From: Spodoptera frugiperda
Taxonomy: Eukaryota > Arthropoda > Insecta > Lepidoptera > Noctuidae
DNA: 64,000 nt
NCBI RefSeq assembly: GCF_023101765.2
Contig: NC_064223.1
Coordinates: forward strand, 6,386,001-6,450,000
Direction of reading: 5' to 3'
Part shown: piece by piece, positions 36,816-47,639 of the stretch
Position numbering within the stretch: position 1 is the first letter of the stretch
How the letters are laid out: each line of letters starts with the position of its first letter
Position numbers and translations under genes: made by a program
Notes under the pieces: generated by a model
The model's input: only the letters and a program-made list of their open reading frames with translations
Told to the model about the DNA's origin: nothing
Databases searched by the model: none

Positions 36816-37453
36816 GGAGGAAGATATAACCAACCAGTATCAGTCATACAAAAGTTTTGACTGTACAATACACATATTTAGAAATCCAGTGACGTTAGTC
36901 ACCACTGAATCAATGGGGCCTGTTTATTTTAGAGAATACTAGAGAATACTGATACATTTGGTAATATAGATACCATAATGATGCAGATTTGTTATTATTT
37001 TAGTTATTCATTATTAAGGTACACGTATTGTAATGGAGCTATTAATGTATTAAATGATATCATTAGTTATTATACTATTTTATGCGCTTCAAAGCGACTA
37101 AATAAATTATGTAGATGTGAGTATTCTACCTATTTATAATATTCAAGTTATTTCAATAATGACTAAATATTTTCTAAACAATTTATGTTATGTAATTTGT
37201 GAGAACATCTTGTTTGAATATTAGACACAAAAGCATTGATGGTCAAATCAATAATTTGGGACTAATAAACGTGGCCGAATCTTCAAACTGAGTAAAAAGA
37301 ACATAAAGTAGGCCTCAATAACAATATCTGCGTTCAATAATATTTATTACAATCTTCTCGCCCTGGCACCCCAACACAATAAACCGCGAAAAGTAATTTC
37401 AGATAGAGGTGCGTAAAGTAAAGAAAAGACATAAAACAGCAATGTTGCAATGA

Positions 37454-37838
37454 TCACGTTTTTGTTTTACTTTTTATTCTAAAGCGATAAAATTGGCCCG
37501 GGATTCCGGAAGCAATCGCATGAAAGACTCCCGGATTACAATATCGGCAGGTGAGATGAATACGGTGGGAAGCAATAAGGAACTTTCTCGCATTACTCGA
37601 CGGCTCGGCGACGGCGCGTGAAACGATCCCACACTGCAAACTCGCAACTTGATTGTGCCGCCGGGATCCACCACCACAACGATGTTTTGTTTCCACTGAT
37701 AAACTGTTATTGGGTGCACACTCAACAGAGAAAAACTTTGACCTTTTACAAGCCTCCGGCATCTGCACTTACTTGTGTGTTGTGTCGCTTCGACATGTTG
37801 GAACGAATCGCTTTTTCTTGCCTAGAGCGGTATTGTAA
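37454..37838 (-). CDS. Possible coding region with two overlapping open frames
   Basis: On the - strand two frames stay open for more than 80 codons each (37454-37768 and 37474-37725) across a stretch richer in G+C than its flanks. Upstream at about 37795, CCAACATG gives a good insect start context followed by eight codons and CAA|GTAAGT, a consensus donor. A pyrimidine tract TTTTTCTCTGTTGAG could be the acceptor, but the implied intron of roughly 50 bases is too short for comfort. The segment may be a real first exon, a decayed transposon ORF, or chance. No motif recognised. Confidence 0.25.
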
Positions 37839-37984
37839 AACAACCAATGACAGCCCCGATTAATTACTGCGAGATACAAATGCTCCACAGTAATTACTGA
37901 CGTCCATTGTGTTAGATTCTGATGCAAAGCGGGATGCACGTTTTGAACACGAAATATGGCCGACAATTTGGACGTCATTATAGC

Positions 37985-40050
37985 CCGAGCAAATTCAGCA
38001 CAACATCGGCGACGAACGGCTGGTTAAGCATAATCACCGATTCGACTATTCAATGTCCAGAATGTATAATGGTTTAACACAAAATACGACAACCGTAGTA
38101 AGCCCGTAAACCCTTCACGTGCCGGACTAATTGCTATAGATTGATCGGTGAATACGAGCGTGGTGCGAATTTCACGACAATGTCGTCCATTACGAGGTTT
38201 ACTCGTCCATAATTCAGAGAAAGGTTTGGTGTTGCTGCAGGCAAACTAATGACTCGACTGTCGCACTTCGTTATTCAATTTGAATACATCCCCGGGACAA
38301 CTAAACAAACGGGGGTACAAACGACGTGTCATCTTGTTACCGCGTTTGTCGCTCGCTATCTGTTCTCGTAGAGATCGCATGATATTCACTTTAAATATTT
38401 ATTACTACTTTGTTTGATGCTTCAATAGTAAGTAGTATAAGGTTTGCTATGGTTATAATCGTAAGCTTCCCTTTGTGGTCAATAGCCTTAATCTATTACA
38501 TCAGAGCGTCATTCTGACAGGCCGCCGCGATGTCATCAAGTGTCTTCAACTAAATTGTCTTGGGATATTGCGTGTAATATTAATTTGTGCCACAAAAGCA
38601 CGCGTGTAATGTGTATAATATACGCTCAGAATAGGTATTTGAGGGACGTAATACTAAATTAACTTGCGCACGCTGCCTTTATAGCTGCTCGTCCTACTAA
38701 TAACTTGCGGTCTCAAATGGTGACGTGAGGCAAGTGGCTATTGGCAGTAGCGAGCGGAATTGCTTATTGCCTGCCAACCGACTCCCGTCTCTTACATACA
38801 TATATTACGTACCAAGATCCTGAGTGGCGACAATTTCCACTACAGACTTGAAATTAGAGTTAGCGACTAAGTGACTGCCGTGTCAGACTGAATATTACTC
38901 ACAAGTGTAGTTATGTAACAAGATAGATTCAGTAACGTCTTTAGCATTAGAGGAGTCCCTGAAATAGTGAGAAGCTAATTTGCACTCAATTTACACTCAT
39001 TGTTGAATTACATTGTTGTAAAATGTAATTTCACATTTCGTTTTCTAGGAAATTCACTGTTGATTTTGAGATTAAAATATTTTACCCAATCTGCATCGTT
39101 GTTTAAGGGGGTCAGTCATTGCTGCTGTGAAGTTTATCGAGATAAAAATTCGCAACACTAAAAAGAAAACAGAACTGAGAAGAACTTAAGTAAAAAGTTT
39201 CGATGGACAAAAAGAACTTTACGTAAAAATGCAACACACGTAAAATTTTGTGGAAGTTAAATAAAGAAAAACAAAACAATACTTCAAATAAAATAATGTA
39301 TTGAACGAAATAACGCTTGCGGTATCGCGCCTATATTAAGTGAGCGTGCAAACCTTTTTTGCGTAGGGAGGGCAGGGTAGACAAAAGGTTTGCATACCCT
39401 CAGGGCGTAAAACGAATCTTTAGCTCTCACGGAGAACTTTCAATAAAAGCTTTTATAACAAGATGCTTATCTTTCCCTTTCTTTCGATTCTAAGATAAAC
39501 GTCAATTTAGAAATCGAATAAACTTTTCTAAAGTATTCTCTGTTACTTTGATTGATCGTGAATGTGAGATGTTCAAGTTTTTCGTTAGTTACGTACCTTC
39601 TCTGTGCGACTTAGATGATATTTATTTATGTGAATTTGTTAAAACTTATAGACTCGTTACTCATTGCTTTGAAAGCCATGCGAAGTCGAAATGAGGCATG
39701 CAGGAACAAACATTTTCCGTTATTTAATTAAATAAGTCTATGTAAAATTGCCGAAATTTTTGTTGAAAATCTCAAAGCTGAATAACTAACATTTTGTCCG
39801 GTCTGAACATCGAATACTGAGAGACTTACAAAAGACACTACACATTTAAATAACTAAAGCACAAAAAGTGAAGTTTTGAAGCTTTATAACACCTATAATA
39901 AAACACCGCATTGCAGAAACCGGGTAGGATTGGTCACGTTTGTCGGCAATGGTATGTCAAACGAAACAATTGCGTCCGACATTTGCACACGACATGGTAC
40001 ACGACTGACGGACCAGGATGAGACGCCATTATTTTAGAAAATAAAATATA
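37985..40050. other. Gene-free stretch of about 2 kb
   Basis: AT-rich with moderately CpG-richer parts at 38.0-38.4 kb. No supported element. Confidence 0.4.
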
Positions 40051-40168
40051 TTACCTACATGGGACTTATAACACAAATGGTGAAAAGTGGGTGTACATTG
40101 TACGGTGGCATTAAGCGTCATAATGTACACCTCTGCCTACCTCTATGGGGATAATGGCATGATGATAC
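40051..40168 (+). mobile_element. Family B SINE body, copy 1 (3' part only)
   Basis: TACATGGGACTTATAACACA, GTGGGTGTACATTGTACGG, TAATGTACACCTCTGCCTAC and GGGATAATGGC follow the order of the full copy at 50592-50844. The tRNA-like head is absent. Confidence 0.75.
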
Positions 40169-40709
40169 CATTGATGTATATTTTAAAGTAGGTAAGACGA
40201 AATGATTTATATTTTTTTACCTCTGAAATTATTTATTTAATTTATTTATTTAACTACTATGTATGTTTAATTTTTTATGTTTTTTTTTATGTATGTTCAA
40301 CATTAAAGGACTGATACCACTTTATCAACTAAATATAATTAAACCAAATACCATTAGATGATACCTTTGTCTACCTAATAGGTAATTTCAATTTAGAGGT
40401 AATAGCATTACTTGTATAGTGCATCAGTCTCCTATCGGAAACTGTAATCAGATTAATATAACAGACTACGTTAAGTGAGAGACTGTTAATATTGTCAATA
40501 TGAATCCTATTATCTTGGTATTAAGAGTCCTTATCGATACTCCTTTGAAGATTGCGCAGCGATATTGAATTAATTGTGTATTTTCGAAGTTCTCAGGAAT
40601 AGTAGCTGGAAACTGTTCTTGGTGTATGATAATACTCCATCTATTGTAATGAAATGAGACTAAAGACACAAATAGTGAAAATTTGTGCTTTAAACACATT
40701 TTTTTCAAT

Positions 40710-40901
40710 GCGACGCCTTTTATTCCCGAAAGGGTAGGCAGAGGTGCATTTTACGACACGTAATGCCGCTATACAATGTACACCCACTTTTTATCATATG
40801 TCCTATAAGTCCTGTGTAATAGGGGGTGAACATGCCATATACTAGGCACAATTCCAGTCTCCTTCCAGGCTTTAAACACAAATACATATATAGGTACATA
40901 A
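40710..40901 (-). mobile_element. Family B SINE body, copy 2 (inverted)
   Basis: Reverse orientation: GCGACGCCTTTTATTCCCGA, AGGGTAGGCAGAGGTGCA, ACAATGTACACCCACTTTTT and GTCCTGTGTAATAGGGGGTG. It continues into GCACAATTCCAGTCTCC, part of the linker of the family. It faces copy 1 across about 540 bases and could pair with it in a transcript. Confidence 0.75.
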
Positions 40902-40942
40902 ACATCATAATAGGTAGAGGGGTATTAACATATATACCTACC

Positions 40943-41112
40943 ATGTAACACCCACTTTTCACTAGTCCTATTACGAATTCTACGAAATATAAGCCTATTG
41001 CTGTACACCGGGTGAACGATTAAAATAACCCACAATAAATTTTTCCGGAGAATCGAACCTCGGATCTTTATTCTCGGCAGTAGCACTTGGCCACTTGATC
41101 AATGAGGCAGTA
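40943..41112 (-). mobile_element. Family B SINE, copy 3 (inverted, with decayed tRNA head)
   Basis: It begins with a second partial body (CACCCACTTTTCACTAGTCC) and then runs into a tRNA-like head in reverse, where GGAGAATCGAACCTCGGATC corresponds to a B box and CACTTGATCAATGAGGCAGT to the start of the head. Confidence 0.7.
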
Positions 41113-41566
41113 CATTCAACAACGTTCTGCTCCCATTCTTCCAGAGGTTAAAAACCGTGATAATACTTAATTAGAGATATAATAAATTACCGTTTTTTAA
41201 TATGAAGAGTAGGGGATAATTTATGAAGGCTGTAGGCCCGTAATAACGTCTTCCCTTTAAAAGCCTCTTCAAATCTTGGAGGCGCGTTACCATAATCTGA
41301 GCTATTAGACAACCCCTTACAATTTACTGGGTGGCATTATTTTAATGAATTTTGAATGAGTTAGTGTCAATCATTATGTAAAATCTATAAGGATTTTGTT
41401 TATAAAGGGCTGTTATGGAAAGTTATTTTTGGGTAGCGATTAAGAGGAATTAATTTAAAATCGCGGTTATAGTTCCTAAAATTATAGGCAAAGCTAACAT
41501 ATAATTTTTTCGTCTACTGTTATATTAATATTTAGAAGTATCATACGCATATAAAATACTCCGTAT

Positions 41567-41684
41567 CCGGAGCTGTGGACTACCTAGCGGGTTTACCGGG
41601 ACTCCGGCTCGAAAAGCAGGAGTAGGAGTGGTATTGTTTTTAGTCAGTAATAGTCTCACACTTTTTCTCCTCAGAAAAAAAGTT
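41567..41684 (-). repeat. Family E dispersed repeat, copy 6
   Basis: CCGGAGCTGTGGACTACCTA, ACTCCGGCTCGAAAAGCAGG and TTTTTAGTCAGTAATAGTC match the family in reverse orientation; the distal end is degraded. Confidence 0.7.
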
Positions 41685-42088
41685 TGTAGTATCTAAGCAA
41701 GTTATATATGCTTAGGAATAAGGATGAATCGGTACGTCGACTTAAAGTTATTTACAAACTACTTAGGATTATTTATTTAGGATAGAAGTACAGTGAAATA
41801 TGGTAAAGCGCATAACAAATCAAGAACTATAAAAGAATGAAACAAGGATTTGTCCGCAAAAGACGTCGGTTTTAAACTTCAACTGCGCTCCACTTGGTGG
41901 AAAGTGCCCAGAAATGTTTTTGGCACTTTATTTTAAAAGAGGATGCTTCTGTGACACCGTGAGCTGTTTGCGATGACACAATAAAATATTTTCAAAATTG
42001 TCTCGAAGATAACTGAGCACGATATAAAGGTTTATTTTGTAGTCTAGTAAAGAATTGTGGGTTTTTTTTTAAAAAAGAAAACGTTGCC

Positions 42089-42340
42089 CCATACTCCTTT
42101 CGTGGGTGCAAACCTAGACCACACACAGATTAGTGGATCATACAAAGAGTTGCTTCGTACGGGAATCAAACCTACTAACCGTTGTACGGCAGCCAGTTGC
42201 TAGCCAGTTGCTACTAACCGTTGCACGGCATTATTTTTTTGGGATTCATAGCAACATTTAATTAGATAAAGCCAGCCAGTTGCTACTAACCGTTGCACGG
42301 CATTATTTTTTTGGGATTCATAGCAACATTTAGTTACATA
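42089..42340 (-). mobile_element. Family A SINE, copy 2, with internal 72-base tandem duplication
   Basis: In reverse this has the family A body (TGGGTGCAAACCTAGACCAC), AAAGAGTTGCTTCGTACGG, a B-box complement GGGAATCAAACC and the tRNA-like head. A 72-base unit starting GCCAGTTGCTACTAACCG at 42203 is repeated at 42275 almost without change. A shorter GCCAGTTGCTA duplication precedes it. The near-identity suggests a recent local slippage or duplication event. Confidence 0.75.
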
Positions 42341-43127
42341 CAGTTTGCCTTTATGAACGTATTTCAGATACTATTTAATTAACAACAGCGGAATGCGCAT
42401 TACCTACTGGTGAAGTTTCCACATCAATGACTGCGATAATCTTGCAGGTTAAACGAAATTCGTTGAATCCTAATCCGCAAAACGTTTGGTGGCACAATAC
42501 GCATAATGGAATGGTTCAAAGGAATTAAATTATCTGTGTAACCTTCCGTGAATTTTCCACTTGTTAAAAGAGAAGCCTGCTCATAACGAGACCAAACATG
42601 TAGGCACGAAATTAATGTATTTCAAAGTGATGTATTCGTTTCATATAATGAGCCTTAGACGTCGTTTATAAGTGTCACTTCTTTTTCAAGTAGTTAGTTT
42701 TTTAACATCATATTTTTGAAACTTTATTTTCATTGAAGTGGTGGTTGCCAAGGGACCTACATTTTGTAGAGGTATAGAATCATCTTAAATATCTGCCCTT
42801 TTTTTGTATAGCTACAACAAACAGTTCAGTTTATTGTATACCATCAGATAGGCCCTACTTGTGTACTACAAATAGATATTTTATAGGACACAAGTAGAAC
42901 CTAAACATTGCTGCGCAATATCGATACGGGTTCTTGAGAGCCGGTCATGTGTGATGCAGATAAAGGAACAGTTAGTCCAGTTCGGAATCTAAACGCTTTA
43001 TTGTAGTTCGGTATCAGGCTCTCTATCACTATAAAGATGTTGATTGGAAAACCGAATTGTCGAGGCGCCGTGACCCGGAAACAATAAAAACTTTACGGGC
43101 GGCGCTTCGGCAGCACTTGGCTCCCGG

Positions 43128-43144
43128 CCGCTAGGTGGCGCTGC
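43128..43144 (+). promoter_or_regulatory. CTCF-type insulator motif
   Basis: CCGCTAGGTGGCGCTGC closely matches the conserved CTCF core (CCNCNAGGNGGCGCTGC-like), shared by insects and vertebrates. It lies inside a small GC-rich island (43060-43155) and is bracketed by GGCCGC and GCGGCC, which are complementary. CTCF sites act in chromatin boundaries. Binding here is inferred from the motif only. Confidence 0.5.
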
Positions 43145-43622
43145 GGCCTGTTGTCCTCTTTACGACCAGATTACGGGAAGATTAAATAAAAAACAGAATC
43201 CCCGAGCTCATCGCCATTTTTAAAAGGTTTCGTGTTTGTACTAGCTGTGGACGCTCGTAAAAGTTAGTCCAACTTTATTTACAGCTGAGTTTGTTCGCGT
43301 GTGCTAAAGTGGACATTGTTGGTCCGTTGTTTTAAACTCCCGATATAGTTTGTTCTACATCTGTTTAAATAATTTATGGATTGTGTTCAGCGTCGCTAGT
43401 GACCCGGTCTGTTACTTTTTATGGCGTTGTTACTCGACTCCGCGCTGAATACATTGTGAGCATTTATCTTACCACATGTAGGCATTAAATTAAAAGCATT
43501 TTGATGTTATATAGTTTTCGGGACTAAGTTGAAATATGATTGTGAATTATTACTTGACTATATTTTGAACTTCGATCTATTAAATCTATTGAACCAGTAG
43601 ACAGAAAACTGATTACACGGTT

Positions 43623-43940
43623 TGCGCGGTGGCTGTGCAATCGGCTGCCGTGTAACGTGTAGCGGGTTCGATTCCCGCACGGAACAATTCTTTCAGTGAT
43701 TCTCAAATTATAATTAGAACTTATGACGGGATATTTACCATGTTTATTAAATTTGGTGAGTTTCCGATATTTCGGCACTGTTGCAAGCGCCATGATCACG
43801 GATTAATTAATTAAAAAAAAAAAAGATTCACAAATTGTTGTTTCGGGTCTAGGTGTCATGTGTATGTGAACTTGTATGTTTGTAAGAGCACTCATGACAC
43901 GGCAAAAACCCTAGTGTGGGGCAATCTTTAACAAACAAAA
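43623..43940 (+). mobile_element. Family A SINE, copy 3, split by a nested insertion
   Basis: The best preserved head in the window: GCGCGGTGGCTGTGCAATCG, then the B box GGTTCGATTCC at 43665-43675. The body is interrupted after AGTGATTCTCAAATT and resumes at GATTCACAAATTGTTGTTTC, ending near AGTGTGGGGCAATC. The family is tRNA-derived, transcribed by RNA polymerase III in principle, and mobilised by LINE proteins. Confidence 0.85.
43710..43824 (+). mobile_element. Nested 115-base poly(A)-tailed insertion with target-site duplication
   Basis: Between two copies of a 12-base direct repeat (GATTCTCAAATT at 43698 and GATTCACAAATT at 43825, one mismatch) lies a 115-base insert ending in twelve A residues. 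Its interior (GGGATATTTACCATGTTTAT, TTTCCGATATTTCGGCACTG, GCAAGCGCCATGATCACGG) matches the reverse complement of the foldback element at 53508-53652. Direct repeats plus a poly(A) tail are the marks of LINE-driven retroposition, so part of this family has moved through RNA. Confidence 0.8.
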
Positions 43941-44456
43941 AAAAAACAGAACAAGTAAAGCATACTAAAGAAAATCAAATTCAAACCTTATTTACAAAGA
44001 TGTAGAATAAATAACTAATGTAGGCAAAAAAGAAAAGATTGCAAAACAAGAGTTTATATTAAGAGAAACGTTTAGGGCACAAATATTCACTGGCAGGAAA
44101 GTCGGTGCTTACTACTATTTTATATTTGTGTCACGAATCAACCCTTACTATACGTGACTTTATGGAGGTAGCCACGTTTTCAGAAGTCATGTAGTGTTGG
44201 ATCATCAGAAAAATCAGGCTTTACTGCTCCCTCGAACTTTCGTAGGGAATAAGACCTTTATTCAAAGATTGCGGGAATAAATGTAATCGTTTCGGTGATA
44301 AATTATTGCGAATTTTTCTTTTTGTATTTTTTGCTTAACATTTTGCTTCGGTAACCCAAAATACGTTGTATGTTATGAACACTATACAAAGATTTTTTAT
44401 GACTCTTTAGTATGAGCGCCTGCGTAGCTGATATGTCAACGCACATGAATTTGAAG

Positions 44457-44722
44457 TTATTATGTTTTTCGACTTACTTACGTAATTATTTGACGAAGAA
44501 CTCGACTAGTTTCAAGACATGGCCATGGGCCAGCCAGAGGTTTCATGAAATGAAATGAATTTATTTTTTGTTAAAATTAATTTATTTTTTGTTAAAATTA
44601 ATTTAATTTCATTTCTTGAGCAGAATTCCGCGACACACGGTGAGTTACTCGTCGAATAATTCGTGAGTAAGCCGAAAAACATAATAATTAATTTAGTATG
44701 TCTCACGAAAGTTATAATATAA
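44457..44722 (+). mobile_element. Family F foldback repeat, copy 3 (most complete)
   Basis: The left arm (TATGTTTTTCGACTTACTTA, CGTAATTATTTGACGAAG) is complementary to the right arm near 44644-44690 (CGTCGAATAATTCGTGAGTA, GCCGAAAAACATA) over about 45 bases with scattered mismatches. Inside are GAACTCGACTAGTTTCAAG and a duplicated AT-rich unit. After the right arm the shared block ATTTAGTATGTCTCACGAAA follows. Confidence 0.7.
44558..44599. repeat. Exact 21-base tandem duplication
   Basis: AATTTATTTTTTGTTAAAAT plus T occurs twice back to back without mismatch, inside family F copy 3. It is flanked by GAAATGAAAT and ATTTCATTTC, which are complementary, so the duplication sits in the loop of a small hairpin. 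Confidence 0.85.
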
Positions 44723-45532
44723 ACATAATTTAAAGTTGTTATACTTATTTGTAAATTGTCGTCTGTTGTAATCTTTGATCGGCAAAAGTCTCGATAATTA
44801 CACCAACAACATAGAATAATCAAGTAACTGACTAAAGTTGAACGCTCATAATCATTCAAGAAATTACGTTAAAATTACAAAAATAAATAAAAACACAAAC
44901 TCATTCACAATTTTACGTCTATATTTTTAGAAGACAAACGAGACAATCCGAGAAACTCAACATAAATGAATATATTTAACTGATTAAGTTGGAAATAAGC
45001 AGCTGCCTTAGAAATAAGTCGGGGCTAATTTTAAATACCTCGACTGGCTTATATTATTACCTCTCTGACTAATGTGGTTCATTCTGTGCGAGTACGGCTA
45101 CTAATTTAACAGGCAAGTTGAACATTCATTGTTGTAATATGTAGTATGCATGAATACTTATTAGCTTGTGGGAATTATTGTTGGGTATAACTTTAAATAG
45201 GTATGCTTTGTTTAGATTGGATTTTGTTTGAGGTTTTTTTTTATTGTGTGTATATGGGCTTTGAGGTGAAAGTCAATTGTATATGGAATTAGAAGTAAAG
45301 GCATGTGTGTGTAACTATTTATATTGTACCTAAATATAATATTTCTATGTTACATTAATAAAGTTACTAAAATACTATCTGTTTTCCCCTTCGAAGAATT
45401 TTTAGACTGTCTATTAAATATTATTGTGTCAAACTTCATAAAAATTGGATTTATTTAGGCGTATGGGCATGAAAAACAAACAAACTTACTTTTTATTTTC
45501 TGAGTTTTGCTGACTATAAATAAAGACTGCCT

Positions 45533-45746
45533 CGTTGATTAAGTGGTTGCAAGTGCGACTGCCGGGCAAAAGGTCTCTGGTTGGGTGCAAATTCCCGGGT
45601 CGGGCAAAGTATTGTTTTTTTTCGTTATAGTCTCACCCCCATTACATGGGACATTATAACATAAATGATGAAAAGTGTGTGTACATTGTACAGCGGTATT
45701 ACACCTGCCCCTTTGCCTATACCTTTTGGATAAAAAGCGTGACGAT
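45533..45746 (+). mobile_element. Family B tRNA-derived SINE, copy 4
   Basis: Head: AGACTGCCTCGTTGATTAAG, GTGCGACTGCCGGGCAAAAG and a decayed B box, then the body CCCCCATTACATGGGACATT, GTGTGTACATTGTACAGCG, ending AAAGCGTGACGA. It has the full head-to-tail order of the family. Confidence 0.8.
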
Positions 45747-46227
45747 AAGAAAACGAAAAGGGGTTACAAAAGGTCAGTATTATATTTAGGTACCTAAATA
45801 AAATTAGTTCAGAGGTTTTCATTTCAAAATTTATAAGAGCATTACGCTAACTTTTAGTTAAGAGTTATTGACCCCATAGACAGCTAGTAGACATTTACTG
45901 AAATAGGATTATCTCTAGACTAGACCGCTTTATCAGTATTTTTGTCACAAGTGTTGAATACTAAGCATTCAAGTTCAAGGTCAGCCCATATAGTAGGCTA
46001 AATTATACATAGATGGGCAATGCACCGCTGTTTTCAGTAAAAATATAAGGCAAGAAATTGTCAAATTCAAAGTCAAAATTATTTATTTCAAACAGACCAG
46101 GGAGGCACTTTTGAACGTCATAGTAAATGTAATATTACCAATGTCTGTAGTAGATGTTTTGCAATAGACTCTACATATATTTGAGAGGTTTTAATGAGAT
46201 TGAAAGTTGTTAAAACGTCTACCACCA

Positions 46228-46376
46228 ATCTCCCTGGTCCCCGAATCCCCAATCCTCAAATTCCTAACCCCTAAAAGGACAGTAGCGCACTTGGTATTTC
46301 GAATGTCCATGAGCAGCGCCGATTGCTTACCGTCAGGTGATCCGTCTTGTTTATCGACTTATCCTATAAAATAAAA
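46228..46376 (+). mobile_element. Family D retroelement 3' end, copy 3
   Basis: C-rich tract, CCCCTAAAAGGACAGTAGCG, GATTGCTTACCGTCAGGTGA and an A-rich end follow the family order; internal bases are missing relative to copy 1. Confidence 0.7.
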
Positions 46377-46416
46377 GTAAGCTGTCTAGATAGAAAATTG
46401 GCCAGGTGCTTTCATA

Positions 46417-46644
46417 TGCCTCGTTGGTTGAGTGGTCGCGACTAAAGCAAAACGGGATTTTTCGGGTTTTCGAATATTTCTCAGTAGCAGCACGAATTTT
46501 GCCCGATATATGGCAATACATCACCCCCTATTACATGGGACTAGTAAACAAAAATGGTGAAAATTGAGTGTGCATTGTACAGTGGCATTACCTGCCGTAA
46601 TGTGCGCCTCTGTCTACCCCTGCTGGAACAAAAAGCGTGACGTT
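46417..46644 (+). mobile_element. Family B SINE, copy 5
   Basis: TGCCTCGTTGGTTGAGTGGT head, degraded B box, linker containing TTTCTCAGTAGCAGCACG, then CCCCCTATTACATGGGACTA, CATTGTACAGTGGCATTACC and CAAAAAGCGTGACGTTA. This copy keeps the head-body linker best. Confidence 0.8.
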
Positions 46645-47570
46645 ACAGAAAAAGTTGCTAAGTATTAATATATTACTTGCTTTAGCTGAACGATTGACAA
46701 ACCTCGTTGTCTATACTCAACAGATTTCTTATTATTCCATTGTACGGAATATAATGACAGTACATAACTTAAATAGAGTCTATTATTTCTTAACACACGT
46801 ATGCCAAACGCGGCATTTCAAACACAAAGAATAGTTTTTATTGTTGCCAAATACATAACTAGTTGGGGTCCCTGACTACGCTTGCGAATTTAGATAGGCC
46901 GTGATTTTATCTCTATTATGTATTGGCTACGATATGTTTATATTTACGACTTGTATGGCTGTATGTATACCCTTTTATTACCTGGGACAAACAATTTAGT
47001 ATATACGTACATAAATGGTGAATTGTGGGCCCATTTTGTTTTATGTAGTGTAGGTAAGTATTTCAATTCGTGTCAGGAATAAACTAGATTTGTGGTACAG
47101 GGTATATAGGTTTTCACGTGTATTATAATATACTAGTGGTCGCCTAGTGGTCGAAATTCAACCATATACGATTTAATTTACAATACCACTTAACATACGT
47201 TCAAGGATAATTTTTATTTAACTCAAACTCAAACAAACTCTTTTATAAAACTCTTTTCATATGAGACGTGAGAATATCATCGCAATGTCTATAGATTTTG
47301 ACGTTTTGTCAAATACGATCAGATACTATGCATGTGTGTGTAATGTTTTATTTATTGATTTAATGTACTTTATAAGCATTATTTTTGAAAAATATTAGCG
47401 TCCTGCACTTCTCCTACACATAAACTATAAGTGTACCAAATTTTATGCTCCTACGTCCGCGCAATTTTCGTAAAAAGCGGACCAAAGTTTTTGCATCACG
47501 TATTAATATATAGATGTGTATTAGTAAAACAGTGTAACTATAAAAATTATTGTTGATGTAGGGAAAGAGG

Positions 47571-47633
47571 TATGTAAGATTCGTAGCAATTGGCGTTCCA
47601 TTGTCTCTGCCTACCCCCATGGGAGACAGGTCC
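47571..47633 (+). repeat. Family C repeat, copy 1
   Basis: TATGTAAGATTCGTAGCAAT, TGGCGTTCCATTGTCTCTGC and CCCCCATGGGAGACAGG are found again, inverted, at 52940-53003. The fragment is short, with no tail or promoter box. Confidence 0.65.
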
Positions 47634-47639
47634 GATGGA

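Noticed and set aside
43623..43695. Functional tRNA gene suggested by a perfect B box
   Set aside because: The acceptor stem and cloverleaf do not close, and the sequence continues into a body shared with three other dispersed copies, so it is a SINE head.
43524..43799. 91-codon - strand open frame
   Set aside because: It spans a SINE and its nested insertion, so the frame is a chance product of the junction.
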